In this document: one piece after another, positions 34,826-43,884 of the stretch
How the letters are laid out: each line of letters begins with the position of its first letter
Position numbering within the stretch: position 1 is the stretch's first letter
DNA from: Sphingopyxis sp.
GTDB lineage: Bacteria; Pseudomonadota; Alphaproteobacteria; Sphingomonadales; Sphingomonadaceae
Direction: 5' to 3'
Assembly (NCBI GenBank): GCA_013823985.1
Contig: PNNB01000047.1
Coordinates: 186,001-250,000 of the forward strand
DNA length: 64,000 bases
Notes under the pieces: generated by a model
What the model saw: the letters and a program-made list of their open reading frames with translations, nothing else
Databases searched by the model: none
What the model was told of the DNA's origin: nothing
Program-made: the position numbers and the translations under genes

Positions 34826-35307
34826 AGCGCTTCGTCACCCCACAGCCGGTCGGTTTCGATAAACCCGTAGCGCCCCGCATTGTCGAAGCGGCACCAGCCT
34901 TTGTCGCATTCGTCGATCTTCCCGACAACGCCGGGTTCCACGCGCCACGCGATACGGGCCGTCTGCTGCGGGGTTTCGCGTAAGGCAGCGATGCCACTTC
35001 CGATGATCAGGGCGGTGCGCTTGGGGCTAAGAAGGCGGACATGCATCCAACCCTGATCGCCGTCGGGATCCTCCACCTTGCGCCACACGCTGTGCACTGC
35101 GACGACCTTAACCGGCATATTCTGCCGTTTGTAGACCCACTTCACCGGAAATTCGGTGCTTGGCCCCGTGCGCATCCGCGCCTCGGATTCTTCGATGGAT
35201 GCCCAATAGGGTGTTTTTTGTTGTGCCTGCGCGTCCAGTGCAGCCGCACCGAAAAACGCAATGCACAGCGCAACGCCTTGCCAAATGATTTTTGCCTGAT
35301 TTGCCAT
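34822..35307 (-). CDS. Secreted bacterial SH3-domain protein
   Basis: A 161-residue protein with a signal peptide (VALCIAFFGAAALDAQAQQ, cleavage near residue 29) and two SH3-like repeats: one around SEARMRTGPSTEFPVKWVYKRQNMPVKVVAVHSVWRKV (seen in parts) ending GWMHVRLL, and one around AALRETPQQTARIAWRVEPGVVGKIDECDKGWCRF. The WRKVEDPDGDQGW signature is typical of the SH3_4 (DUF1058) family. Such proteins probably bind cell-wall peptides in the periplasm. I start at the ATG at 35307, which begins the signal peptide; the upstream frame is Arg/Cys-rich and unconserved. Confidence 0.85.
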   Translation of the reverse strand: MANQAKIIWQGVALCIAFFGAAALDAQAQQKTPYWASIEESEARMRTGPSTEFPVKWVYKRQNMPVKVVAVHSVWRKVEDPDGDQGWMHVRLLSPKRTALIIGSGIAALRETPQQTARIAWRVEPGVVGKIDECDKGWCRFDNAGRYGFIETDRLWGDEAL

Positions 35308-35402
35308 TATCTTACCCCAGAGCCTTACTCTATACTGTAAGGTACACCGACAGTGCAACCATCCTGTCTTGACGTCAGCGCGAAATCCGCTTTACTCGCC
35401 GC

Positions 35403-36401
35403 ATGCCCGAACTCAGCCGCATCGAACGACCCCGTGTCCGTGTCACCCGCCAGCTTCTACCCGCTGTCGAGCAACGTATGGCAGAGCTTTTTGACGCGAC
35501 CTTCAACGCGGATGATCAACCCTTTACCCGCGCCCAATTGGCAGAGGCCATGGCTGACTGCGATGTCCTGGTGCCAACGGTAACCGACCGCATCGATGCC
35601 GACCTGATCGCATCTGCCCAGCCCCGCTTGAAATTGATCGCCAACTATGGCGCGGGCGTGAACCATATCGACCTTGCCGCCGCGAAGGCCAAAGGCATCA
35701 TGGTCACCAACACACCGGGCGTCTTTACCGATGACACCGCCGACCTCACCATGGCCCTCATCCTCAACGTCCCGCGCCGTTTGGGCGAAGGGCATCGCCT
35801 GATGCGCAGCGGTGCCTGGCAGGGCTGGAGCCCTACCGGAATGCTGGGCCACCGGATCGGCGGCAAGACGCTGGGCATCATCGGCTTTGGCCGGATCGGC
35901 GAGGCTGTGGCGATCCGTGCAAAAGCGTTCGGCCTGAATATCATCTACAACAAGCGCAACCGGTTACCCACAAGTGTCGAAGAAGAGCTGGGCGTCAGTT
36001 TTGAACCCGATCTTGATCGTCTGGTCGGCCGGGCCGACATTATCTCGCTCCATTGCCCGCTGACGTCGGAAACCGACAAGATCATCAACGCCGACCGCAT
36101 CGCGTTGATGAAGCCCGATGCCTATATCATCAACAGCAGCCGCGGGGAGCTGATCGACGAAGCTGCGCTTATCGACGCGCTGGAGGCTGGAAAAATCGGT
36201 GGCGCAGGTCTGGATGTCTACACCCATGAACCGGCGGTCGACCCGCGCTTGCTCGCCATACCCAATGTTGTCATTCTCCCGCATCTGGGTAGCGCCACAT
36301 TCGAAGGGCGCGGCGCATCGGGTGAGCGTGTGATTGCCAATATCCGTATGTGGGCCGACGGGCACCGGCCGGCTGACCAGGTCCTCGATGGCTGGTCCTG
36401 A
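35403..36401 (+). CDS. 2-hydroxyacid dehydrogenase (glyoxylate/hydroxypyruvate reductase type)
   Basis: A 332-residue NAD(P)-dependent D-2-hydroxyacid dehydrogenase. It shows IANYGAGVNHIDLAAAKAKG, the Rossmann motif GKTLGIIGFGRIGEAVA, the catalytic Arg in IINSSRGELIDE, the Glu in DVYTHEP and the catalytic His in LPHLGSAT. The closest named enzyme is GyaR/glycerate dehydrogenase, reducing glyoxylate or hydroxypyruvate. It is a paralogue of SerA at 16360 but lacks the ACT region, so serine synthesis is not its job. It is divergent from the SH3 gene, with a 95-base gap. Confidence 0.9.
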   Translation: MPELSRIERPRVRVTRQLLPAVEQRMAELFDATFNADDQPFTRAQLAEAMADCDVLVPTVTDRIDADLIASAQPRLKLIANYGAGVNHIDLAAAKAKGIMVTNTPGVFTDDTADLTMALILNVPRRLGEGHRLMRSGAWQGWSPTGMLGHRIGGKTLGIIGFGRIGEAVAIRAKAFGLNIIYNKRNRLPTSVEEELGVSFEPDLDRLVGRADIISLHCPLTSETDKIINADRIALMKPDAYIINSSRGELIDEAALIDALEAGKIGGAGLDVYTHEPAVDPRLLAIPNVVILPHLGSATFEGRGASGERVIANIRMWADGHRPADQVLDGWS

Positions 36402-36504
36402 GTAATTTTCGTTCACCAACACAGCGTTAACTGTAATTTGTGGATTGAGCATAGGCCCTAGCTGTCTTAGGACGCGCTACAGAAAAAATGGGGGCGGAGC
36501 GGAC

Positions 36505-37815
36505 ATGGCCAAGAAAATCCTGAGTGCATTATGTGTTGCCGGTGCATTTTTGGCAGCACCTGCCTTCGCACAAGACGCCGTAGTCGCGTTGCCCGAGGCC
36601 GATAGCGGCGACAGCGCATGGATTTTGACCTCGTCCGCATTGGTCCTGCTCATGACCTTGCCGGGCCTTGCGCTCTTTTATGGCGGCCTTGTGCGCGCCA
36701 AGAATTTCCTGTCGGTTCTGGTGCAATGCGGGGCCATCGCCGCGCTCGCCTCGGTAATCTGGATCGCCGTTGGCTACAGCCTCGCCTTTTCGGTGAACGG
36801 CAACAGCTATATCGGATCGCCCGAAAACTTCATGTTCAACGGCCTGCTCGATTCGGTCCGTGAAGACCAGACCATCGGAGAGCTCGCCTTTGCGCTGTTC
36901 CAGATGACTTTTGCGGTTATCACCCCGGCGCTGATTGTCGGCGCGTGGGTGGAACGGGCACGTTTCGGCTGGGTGGTGGCGTTCAGTGCGCTGTGGTCCT
37001 TGCTCGTCTATATCCCGGTCACCCGCTGGGTCTGGGGTGGCGGCTTCCTTGCCGAGCAGGGCGTTATCGATTTCGCAGGCGGCATTGTGGTGCACACGAC
37101 CGCAGGGATATCCGCCCTCGTCGTCGCCTTGATGCTGGGCAAGCGGATTGGATTTCCAAAGACGCTGATGTTGCCACATAGCCCGGCACTGACGGTCGCA
37201 GGCGCAGGCCTCTTGTGGGTGGGCTGGTTCGGATTCAACGGCGGCTCGGCCCTTGCGGCGAGTGACGCGGCGGCAAGCGCGATTATCAACACCCATGTTG
37301 CGGCATCGGTTGCCGCGCTGGTCTGGATTCTGATCGAACGCTTCAAGGTCGGCAAATCCACAGCCGTTGGCTTTGCCACCGGCGCAGTTGCCGGACTGGC
37401 AACCATCACCCCTGCTGCAGGAACTGTCGGCCCCGGCGGCGCGATCATAATCGGCCTTCTGGCCGGTTTGGTCTGCTTCTGGTGCGTGGGCCTTGTGAAG
37501 GGCACGCTGAAGATCGACGATTCACTGGATGTCTTTGCCGTCCATGGTGTCGGCGGGATGCTCGGCTCGCTTCTGCTCGCCATCTTCGCCAGCGAAAGCT
37601 TTGGCGGTGTCGGCTATGCCGACGGTGCGGGTATGGGCACGCAGCTTTGGGTGCAGTTGAAGGGTGTCGCGATTGTTGCGGTCTATTCCGCGGTCGTCAC
37701 GCTTATCATCGGCTATATGGTGTCGATGGTCCTACCCTTGCGGGTCAGCGAAGATCAGGAGCGCGATGGGCTGGATATCTCCAGCCATGGCGAACGCGCA
37801 TGGGATCTCGACTAG
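36505..37815 (+). CDS. amt: Ammonium transporter
   Basis: A 436-residue Amt/MEP/Rh protein with a cleavable signal peptide (VAGAFLAAPAFAQ) and about eleven helices. Key segments are DSAWILTSSALVLLMTLPGL, FYGGLVRAKNFLS, FDFAGG-like IDFAGGIVVHTTAGISALV with the first pore His, and DSLDVFAVHGVGGMLGSL with the second pore His. It imports ammonium for glutamine synthesis. GGAGCGG directly before the ATG at 36505 fixes the start; the frame upstream is not conserved. A glnK gene normally precedes amt, but none is here, and I see no sigma-54 box in the 103-base gap. Confidence 0.95.
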   Translation: MAKKILSALCVAGAFLAAPAFAQDAVVALPEADSGDSAWILTSSALVLLMTLPGLALFYGGLVRAKNFLSVLVQCGAIAALASVIWIAVGYSLAFSVNGNSYIGSPENFMFNGLLDSVREDQTIGELAFALFQMTFAVITPALIVGAWVERARFGWVVAFSALWSLLVYIPVTRWVWGGGFLAEQGVIDFAGGIVVHTTAGISALVVALMLGKRIGFPKTLMLPHSPALTVAGAGLLWVGWFGFNGGSALAASDAAASAIINTHVAASVAALVWILIERFKVGKSTAVGFATGAVAGLATITPAAGTVGPGGAIIIGLLAGLVCFWCVGLVKGTLKIDDSLDVFAVHGVGGMLGSLLLAIFASESFGGVGYADGAGMGTQLWVQLKGVAIVAVYSAVVTLIIGYMVSMVLPLRVSEDQERDGLDISSHGERAWDLD

Positions 37816-37824
37816 GCTCGAAAT

Positions 37825-38157
37825 TTAGCAGTTTTGGAGAGTAAGCTGCCGGAACAGCGCCCGGTCCAGCATTTCGTCAAATTTGCAGCCTAGCCGGTTG
37901 CCTTCTGCCCAGACGGCTGTCGCTGTAATGGGCTGGCTTCCCGCGAGACGAAGCCATATCCGGTCGCCGACATTAATGCCGCCGTCGATCAGGACGCGGC
38001 AGCCATAGACCGACAGGTCGACCAGACTGGCCTCCAAAGGTGGTTTTGTACGATTGCGGACGGTTGCCTTGCCCAGCAACACAGGGTGCCGCTGCGCCTC
38101 GCGCTGCTCCAAGCGCGCGGGCGCTACCTTCCGATATTGCGACGTCATGTACCCCAT
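37825..38157 (-). CDS. PilZ domain protein (c-di-GMP binding)
   Basis: A single-domain protein of 110 residues carrying both parts of the c-di-GMP signature: an Arg motif (LEQREAQRHPV) and DLSVYGCRVL, matching (D/N)xSxxG, 30 residues later. Such stand-alone PilZ proteins control motility, secretion or exopolysaccharide through protein contacts; the partner is unknown. AAGGGG six bases before the second of three clustered ATGs decides the start at 38157. It converges with amt across nine bases. Confidence 0.85.
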   Translation of the reverse strand: MGYMTSQYRKVAPARLEQREAQRHPVLLGKATVRNRTKPPLEASLVDLSVYGCRVLIDGGINVGDRIWLRLAGSQPITATAVWAEGNRLGCKFDEMLDRALFRQLTLQNC

Positions 38158-38220
38158 CAACATCCCCTTGCCGAAAAAGATAAGGGAATAAGGTCAATAA
38201 TCGGTAAATGACCGCCGCAA

Positions 38221-39624
38221 TTAGTCCCCAGTCAGGATGCGATCGACCAGCTGTTTCACGGTCGGAACGAAGCCATTGGAATAAAATGGATCCTTGCCGA
38301 ACAGATAGGCGCTATGCCCTGCAAACATCAGGTTTTCATCAATCGGTGCGCCATGGGCGATATTCTGGAGAGCCTTTTGAATGCAGAAACTGCGCGGATC
38401 GGCCAGACGGCCCGTGCTGTTATTGTCATGGTCCTTCCACGACGAGAATCCGCAATGCGACAGACAGCCCATGCAGTCCTTCTGGTCCTTGCGAATGACT
38501 TCGCCCGACTCAGGCGTAACGAACACGAGGCTGTTATCCGGCGTCTTGAGCGCAACCGTAAATCCGCGGGCATGCCATTCGCGCGCTTTCATCAGATCTG
38601 CTGGTGTCACCCAGAAATTCTTGCCCTTTACACCCACATCAAGCTGAAGCGTGTGATCCAGATCAGCGGCTTGTGTATAGGTTATCTGACGCTCCGAACG
38701 GGCCTGCAGTTCTTGCAGGAACGGATTGATCACCGCGCTCGAATAAAAGCCGGTCGGCGAGAATTGGTGCAGCAAAACCCCGTCTTCCGGGATTTTCGTC
38801 AATGCGTCTTTCCAGCCGTCAGGTATCGGGCTTTCCTGCGTGAGCAAAGGCCGGGTGCCGAACTGGAACGCGATCTGCCCCAATTCCGGATTATCGATCC
38901 AATTGTCCCAATCGCGCAAATACCAAACACCGCCGGCCATGACGATCGGCACTTCGTCCGAAATGCCCTCTGCCCGCATCACATCGCGCAACGCCTTGAC
39001 GCGGGGATAGGGATCTTCAGGGCTGCGCGGGTCTTCCGCATTGGACAGGCCATTATGGCCGCCAGCCAGCCAGGGATCTTCATAGACGACGGCACCAAGC
39101 CATTCGGGCACCTTGTGATAGGCGCGCTTCCACAACGCACGAAATGCGCGGGCGGAGCTGACGATTGGAAGATAATAGACGCCATATTGCGCAGCAATTT
39201 CGGACAGCTTGTAAGGCATACCCGCGCCACAGGTCACGCCGGTCACCATGCCGCGTGTTTCTTCCAAGATACCGTGCAGGATGCGCTGGGCGCCGCCCAT
39301 TTCCCACAAGACGTTGATATTGATAGCGCCTTTGCCTCCGGCAATTTCGTGCGCCAGCTTGACCTGCGCAATGCCGCCCTTGATGCCATAGGCCACCAGT
39401 TCCTCATGGCGTTCGGCGCGCGTTTTGCCGAAGAACACCTGCGGAATCATATTGCCATTTTCATCATAGCTATCGGCGTTAACCGCCGAAACGGTGCCAA
39501 TACCGCCAGCGGCAGCCCAAGCACCCGAACTTGCATGATTTGTTGCGGCGACGCCCTTGCCGCCTTCGACCAGCGGCCAAACTTCACGGCCACCGTAGTT
39601 TATGGGTTTCAGACCCTTGAACAC
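38221..39624 (-). CDS. NPD-family flavin oxidoreductase (nitronate monooxygenase-like) with C-terminal Cys cluster
   Basis: A 467-residue TIM-barrel flavoprotein of the nitronate monooxygenase/2-nitropropane dioxygenase family: GGIGTVSAVNAD, the FMN-site GVTCGAGMPYKL, VPIVMAGGVWYLRD and QFGTRPLLTQES. It is longer than classical NMO (about 320-350); the C-terminus carries DCMGCLSHCGFSS (near 382-394) and a later Cys in SFCIQ, which look like metal or Fe-S ligands. The substrate is unknown. I start at the GTG at 39624, with AGGGG eight bases upstream; a TTG at 39648 is also open. A long opposite-strand frame over this gene is a base-composition shadow. Confidence 0.82.
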   Translation of the reverse strand: MFKGLKPINYGGREVWPLVEGGKGVAATNHASSGAWAAAGGIGTVSAVNADSYDENGNMIPQVFFGKTRAERHEELVAYGIKGGIAQVKLAHEIAGGKGAININVLWEMGGAQRILHGILEETRGMVTGVTCGAGMPYKLSEIAAQYGVYYLPIVSSARAFRALWKRAYHKVPEWLGAVVYEDPWLAGGHNGLSNAEDPRSPEDPYPRVKALRDVMRAEGISDEVPIVMAGGVWYLRDWDNWIDNPELGQIAFQFGTRPLLTQESPIPDGWKDALTKIPEDGVLLHQFSPTGFYSSAVINPFLQELQARSERQITYTQAADLDHTLQLDVGVKGKNFWVTPADLMKAREWHARGFTVALKTPDNSLVFVTPESGEVIRKDQKDCMGCLSHCGFSSWKDHDNNSTGRLADPRSFCIQKALQNIAHGAPIDENLMFAGHSAYLFGKDPFYSNGFVPTVKQLVDRILTGD

Positions 39625-39703
39625 AAACACAACCCCTATGTATTGCAATCGGCGCCCAATAGCGCCTTCCCCTACTCCATTAATTCGCCGCTAACTGAAA
39701 CAT

Positions 39704-40852
39704 TCAGGCTTGTCGCGCAAAATCGGCGCGTTTCATCGCAGAGCCATAAAGCTGCCGGTAACGAGCAAACATCGTTTCCTCGTCATATTGCGAACAGGCG
39801 ATAAACCGGTTCGCTTCCCCGACTTTGCTGCGCAGCACGGCGTCCTGCGCCAAAACGGAAATAGCGTTTGCCAGACCTCCTTCGTCTTCGCGGTCGACGA
39901 TGAACGGACGATTTTCTTTGGAAACCATGTTGCGAACATCTCCCACATCGGTCGAAACAGCGGCAATACCGCTCGTCATCGCTTCAACCAGCGAAATCGG
40001 ATATTGTTCACTGTCCGAGCTTAATGCAAAAATATCGAACAGGCGTATATAACGGGACGGGTCCTTCAAAAAGCCCGGCATCATAACACGGTCGGCGATG
40101 CCCAAACGTTCGGCCTCGGCCATAATCGCCGCACGCTCTGGCCCCTCCCCCGCAATTGCCAGCCGGATATTCGGACCCGCCGAAGCAACAGCCCGGACAA
40201 GGCGCGGCAAATTCTTGATGGTACGAAGCCCCGCAATCGTGCCCACCACTATCTCGCCTTCCCGCTTCTGGAAGCCGGGGAAGGATCCACGCTGCGGACG
40301 GCGGTTATAATGGTCGGTGTCGATGCCATTGGGGAACCGGCATATCTTGTCGAGTGGCTGATGCCATTGCGTCCGCGCTATTTTTTCCAGCGTTTTCGAC
40401 GGGACGACAAGCGTATGGGCGCGCTGCAGCGCGATGGTACGGAACCAGTTACGACGCTTTTTCAGCCGCTCGATTTCGTCATGGTTGAAGCCATCTTCAT
40501 GGTGGATCAACGGCGGCAAGCCCATGGCCTGCCCCAATAGGGTGCGCGCCATAACGCCATCCATCGATCCCCAGTTATAACTCAGCACCAGATGGAATTT
40601 CTTCATATAGGCGGCAAGTTTGCGATAGCGGCCCATGCCGGGCATTCCCGCCAGCGAAGGCGCGGCGTCCTTTGGCAGGCTGAACTTGATCCGCTTGTCG
40701 ATGGCATCTGCTGCGCCAAAGGCGTCGGGGACAGCCGATAAAATGGTATGTTCCGCCCGATCGCCAAAATGGTTGATCAAACGCACCGTGCGCGATTCCT
40801 GCCCGCCCAGATTAAAACTGCTGTGCAAATGAAGGATGCGAACTGCCGCCAT
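39704..40852 (-). CDS. GT4 glycosyltransferase
   Basis: A 382-residue GT-B protein: N-terminal ILHLHSSFNLGGQESRTVRL, acceptor-domain ALQRAHTLVVPSKTLEK, FPNGIDTDHYN, GTIAGLRTIKNLPRLVRA, IAGEGPERAAIMAEAERLG and donor-site LSSDSEQYPISLVEAMTSGI. The Q-ES opening and SEQ.PISL.EAM resemble sugar transferases of the TIGR03088 (PEP-CTERM/XrtA-linked) kind, but no exosortase or capsule genes are nearby. It probably transfers a hexose in surface polysaccharide or glycolipid synthesis. It is divergent from selO with only 37 bases between starts. Confidence 0.85.
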   Translation of the reverse strand: MAAVRILHLHSSFNLGGQESRTVRLINHFGDRAEHTILSAVPDAFGAADAIDKRIKFSLPKDAAPSLAGMPGMGRYRKLAAYMKKFHLVLSYNWGSMDGVMARTLLGQAMGLPPLIHHEDGFNHDEIERLKKRRNWFRTIALQRAHTLVVPSKTLEKIARTQWHQPLDKICRFPNGIDTDHYNRRPQRGSFPGFQKREGEIVVGTIAGLRTIKNLPRLVRAVASAGPNIRLAIAGEGPERAAIMAEAERLGIADRVMMPGFLKDPSRYIRLFDIFALSSDSEQYPISLVEAMTSGIAAVSTDVGDVRNMVSKENRPFIVDREDEGGLANAISVLAQDAVLRSKVGEANRFIACSQYDEETMFARYRQLYGSAMKRADFARQA

Positions 40853-40889
40853 ACTTGCCTTTCTAGTGCGTCCCGCCCAAACGGGACCG

Positions 40890-42281
40890 ATGCATATAAA
40901 TGTTCCGCATTCCCCCTATCGCCCCGATCCAAAAATCGCCAGCCTTGGTGCAAAAATTGGCGATACGGTCCAATCTGCTGACTTTCCAGAGACAATCCTG
41001 CGGTACCGAAATGACCGATGGGCCGCGACGGTCGGGCTGGATTCGCTGAGCGATGCCGAATGGGTGCAGCATTTCGGACGATTCGTCCCGCTGCCCGACA
41101 ATATGCCGGAACCGCTTGCGCTGCGGTATCACGGGCACCAATTCCGCGTCTACAATCCCGAAATCGGCGATGGTCGTGGCTTTTTATATGCGCAACTGCG
41201 CGACGGTCTGGACCGTTTGCTCGACTTCGGAACAAAGGGCTCGGGCACTACTCCCTATAGCCGTCGCGGCGATGGCCGCCTGACGCTAAAGGGAGGCGTT
41301 CGTGAAATATTGGCGACCGAAATGTTGGACGCCTTGGGCGTGAACACATCCAAAAGCTTTTCCCTGATCGAAACCGGCGAAGAATTGATGCGCGGGGATG
41401 AACCGTCGCCCACACGATCCGCGGTGCTTGTCCGCCTTAGCCACAGCCACATCCGCATCGGAACTTTCCAGCGTATGGCAGCCGACGGTGATAGCGAAAG
41501 CATGGCGAAGCTCGTCGCCTATTGTTTGACGATTTTATACAATGACACGCCGGGCGAGAACCCCGCGGCACAATTGCTCCACCTCGCGGTGGAACGCATC
41601 GCCGACCTTGCCGCGTCCTACATGGTCGCCGGGTTCGTGCATGGCGTCTTGAATACCGACAATATCAACATCACCGGCGAAAGCTTTGATTATGGCCCTT
41701 GGCGGTTCACGGAATTTTGGGACCCGCATTTCACCGCCGCCTATTTTGACGAAACGGGGCTTTACGCATTCGGGCGGCAGGCGGAGGCAATGCACTGGAA
41801 TCTCGGACAACTGGCCGTCTCGCTGAGATTATTGTGCGAAGCACCGCCTCTAATCGAGGCGCTCGAACGATTCCACGGACTCTTCCAGGCCGCGATCATC
41901 AAGCGCTTTTTGTGGCGTCTCGGCCTGCAACCACAGGGCACCGAACGCGACCGCGCACTTGTCGAAGCCGCCGAACGAGCGATGGCACGGGGCAAGATTC
42001 CCATCGACGTCTTCTTTCACAATTATCGTGGCGGACGATTGGCCGATAAACGTCAAACCGACGAATTCACCGACGCATTTGAAGCCGTGCTGGCCGACTA
42101 TCTTCCAACAGGGGCGTTGACGCATCCCTATTGGACAGCCGATGTGCCCTGCTCCATGCTGATAGACGAGGTCGAACAGATCTGGGCGGCAATCGCGCAA
42201 GATGACGATTGGGCGCCTCTGATGCAGAAAGTCGACGCCATCAGATCGATGCGGGACGCCCTATCGTCGGTAAAGGGATGA
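40890..42281 (+). CDS. selO: Protein adenylyltransferase SelO (YdiU)
   Basis: A 463-residue pseudokinase-fold enzyme that AMPylates Ser, Thr or Tyr of target proteins in redox stress. The family signatures are RYHGHQFRVYNPEIGDGRG, KGSGTTPYSRRGDGRLTLKG (inverted nucleotide site), REILATEMLDALGV, RLSHSHIRIGTFQ and the metal-binding HGVLNTDNINITGESFDYGP. The length is normal and there is no selenocysteine. I take the ATG at 40890 (MHINVPHSPYRPD), where family similarity begins; a 54-base longer frame overlaps the upstream promoter space. Confidence 0.93.
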   Translation: MHINVPHSPYRPDPKIASLGAKIGDTVQSADFPETILRYRNDRWAATVGLDSLSDAEWVQHFGRFVPLPDNMPEPLALRYHGHQFRVYNPEIGDGRGFLYAQLRDGLDRLLDFGTKGSGTTPYSRRGDGRLTLKGGVREILATEMLDALGVNTSKSFSLIETGEELMRGDEPSPTRSAVLVRLSHSHIRIGTFQRMAADGDSESMAKLVAYCLTILYNDTPGENPAAQLLHLAVERIADLAASYMVAGFVHGVLNTDNINITGESFDYGPWRFTEFWDPHFTAAYFDETGLYAFGRQAEAMHWNLGQLAVSLRLLCEAPPLIEALERFHGLFQAAIIKRFLWRLGLQPQGTERDRALVEAAERAMARGKIPIDVFFHNYRGGRLADKRQTDEFTDAFEAVLADYLPTGALTHPYWTADVPCSMLIDEVEQIWAAIAQDDDWAPLMQKVDAIRSMRDALSSVKG

Positions 42282-42371
42282 CGAAATTTGCCGTCTAGAT
42301 TTACCCGATGTAAAACTATTTCAGCCATTTCATGGTAAACCGGCATTAACCATAAGAGAATAAGGCGCATT

Positions 42372-43808
42372 TTGTCCGAGCTGAGATCCTTCGAACCCGC
42401 TACAGGTACCGAGCTTTGGCGCGGGCAGACGAGTGATGTGGATGCGGAAGTGGCGATGGCGCGGTCGGCTTGGCCGAAATGGGCTGCGGCCCCTTTGTCG
42501 GAACGAATCGAGCGTATCCGGATCTTCGCAAACAGGGTTCGCGCCGATCTTGAACAATTTGCCGACACGATCGCTCGCGAAACAGGAAAGCCTCTCTGGG
42601 AAGCCCGCACCGAGGTGGAGTCAGTCGTCAACAAGGTCGACATTTCCATCCGCGCATATGCCGACCGCACTTCGCAGCGGCGTCTGGATGGGAAGGTCGG
42701 CACCCGAACCGCGCTTCGGCATAAGCCGCACGGCGTGCTTGCCGTGCTGGGGCCGTATAACTTCCCTGCGCATTTGCCGAACGGGCACATTATTCCGGCG
42801 TTGATCGCGGGGAATGCGATTGTCTTCAAACCATCGGAAAAAACCCCGGCGACCGGCGCGATGCTGGTCGACTATTATCATAAGGCAGGTATCCCGCAGG
42901 AGGCGGTGCGTGTTGTGCAAGGCGGCCCGGAAACCGGCAAGGCGCTTTCCACGCACCCCGATATTGACGGCCTGCTGTTCACAGGTTCTGCGCAAACGGG
43001 GATCGCCCTCAACCGCCAGTTCGCCCATCGGCCCGATAAAATCCTGGCGCTTGAAATGGGCGGCAATAATCCGATTATCGCCTGGGACACCCGGGATATT
43101 CACAGCGCCGCGGTCCTTATCATCCAGTCCGCGTTTTTGAGCACGGGGCAACGTTGCACCGCCGCCCGACGTCTGATTGTCAAAGATGCGCTCTACGATC
43201 AGCTTGTCGGCGAGGTGAAAAAGATTGCCGACCGATTGATTATCGGCGACCCGCACAGCGAACCGCCGCCCTTCATGGGCCCGGTCATCGACAAGGATGT
43301 GTGCGACAATCTCATCGAAAGCTATTTGGCGCTGATGAGCAGGGGTGGCCGTCCGATCAAGCATCTCAAGGTCGCCGAACAGGGTCGGCCTTTTCTCACT
43401 CCTGGCATCATTGATGTCACCGACATTGCGGAACGACCGGACATTGAATTGTTCGGGCCGCTTTTGCAGGTAATCCGCGTTCCTGATTTTACCGCTGCAA
43501 TTAGTGAGGCGAACAACACCCGCTTCGGCCTTTCCGCATCGCTCATCGGCGGCACGCCGGAACAATATGATGAATTCTGGGCCAATAGCCGGGCAGGCAT
43601 CGTCAACTGGAATGCGCCGACCAACGGGGCATCATCCTCCGCACCGTTCGGCGGCGTCGGACTGTCGGGCAATCATCGACCCAGCGCCTATTACGCCGCC
43701 GACTACTGCGCCTATCCCGTTGTGTCTTCGGAAAATGATGTGCCGAAGGCAATGCTCGGAATTGGGCTGAAAGATGAAGAAGTCGCCGTCGCTATTGTAG
43801 AAGAATAA
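42372..43808 (+). CDS. astD: Succinylglutamate-semialdehyde dehydrogenase
   Basis: A 478-residue NAD-linked aldehyde dehydrogenase: GVLAVLGPYNFPAHLPNG, LALEMGGNNP with the general base Glu (about 228), TGQRCTAARRLIV with the catalytic Cys (about 262) and NWNAPTNGASSSAPFGGVGLSGN. The ALEMGGNN and GQRCTAARR variants identify AstD, fourth step of the arginine succinyltransferase pathway (arginine to glutamate and succinate). The start is TTG, supported by AAGG eight bases upstream. No astA, astB or astE is present in the window, so its partners lie elsewhere or it serves another succinylated substrate. Confidence 0.9.
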   Translation: MSELRSFEPATGTELWRGQTSDVDAEVAMARSAWPKWAAAPLSERIERIRIFANRVRADLEQFADTIARETGKPLWEARTEVESVVNKVDISIRAYADRTSQRRLDGKVGTRTALRHKPHGVLAVLGPYNFPAHLPNGHIIPALIAGNAIVFKPSEKTPATGAMLVDYYHKAGIPQEAVRVVQGGPETGKALSTHPDIDGLLFTGSAQTGIALNRQFAHRPDKILALEMGGNNPIIAWDTRDIHSAAVLIIQSAFLSTGQRCTAARRLIVKDALYDQLVGEVKKIADRLIIGDPHSEPPPFMGPVIDKDVCDNLIESYLALMSRGGRPIKHLKVAEQGRPFLTPGIIDVTDIAERPDIELFGPLLQVIRVPDFTAAISEANNTRFGLSASLIGGTPEQYDEFWANSRAGIVNWNAPTNGASSSAPFGGVGLSGNHRPSAYYAADYCAYPVVSSENDVPKAMLGIGLKDEEVAVAIVEE

Positions 43809-43884
43809 GCGACTAAAGTTCTTCTAGGGCCACGCCAATTTATCCTGATTTGATGCCTGCCGGTGCCAGGCGCATGTTGGCAGG

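Noticed and set aside
36402..36504. A sigma-54/NtrC promoter before amt
   Set aside because: No TGGCAC-N5-TTGC box could be found in the 103-base gap.
38314..39804. A 496-codon open frame on the plus strand, opposite the NPD flavoprotein
   Set aside because: Its translation has no recognisable domain and is rich in Arg/His/Ala as expected of an antisense frame in GC-rich DNA, while the minus-strand frame has clear family motifs.
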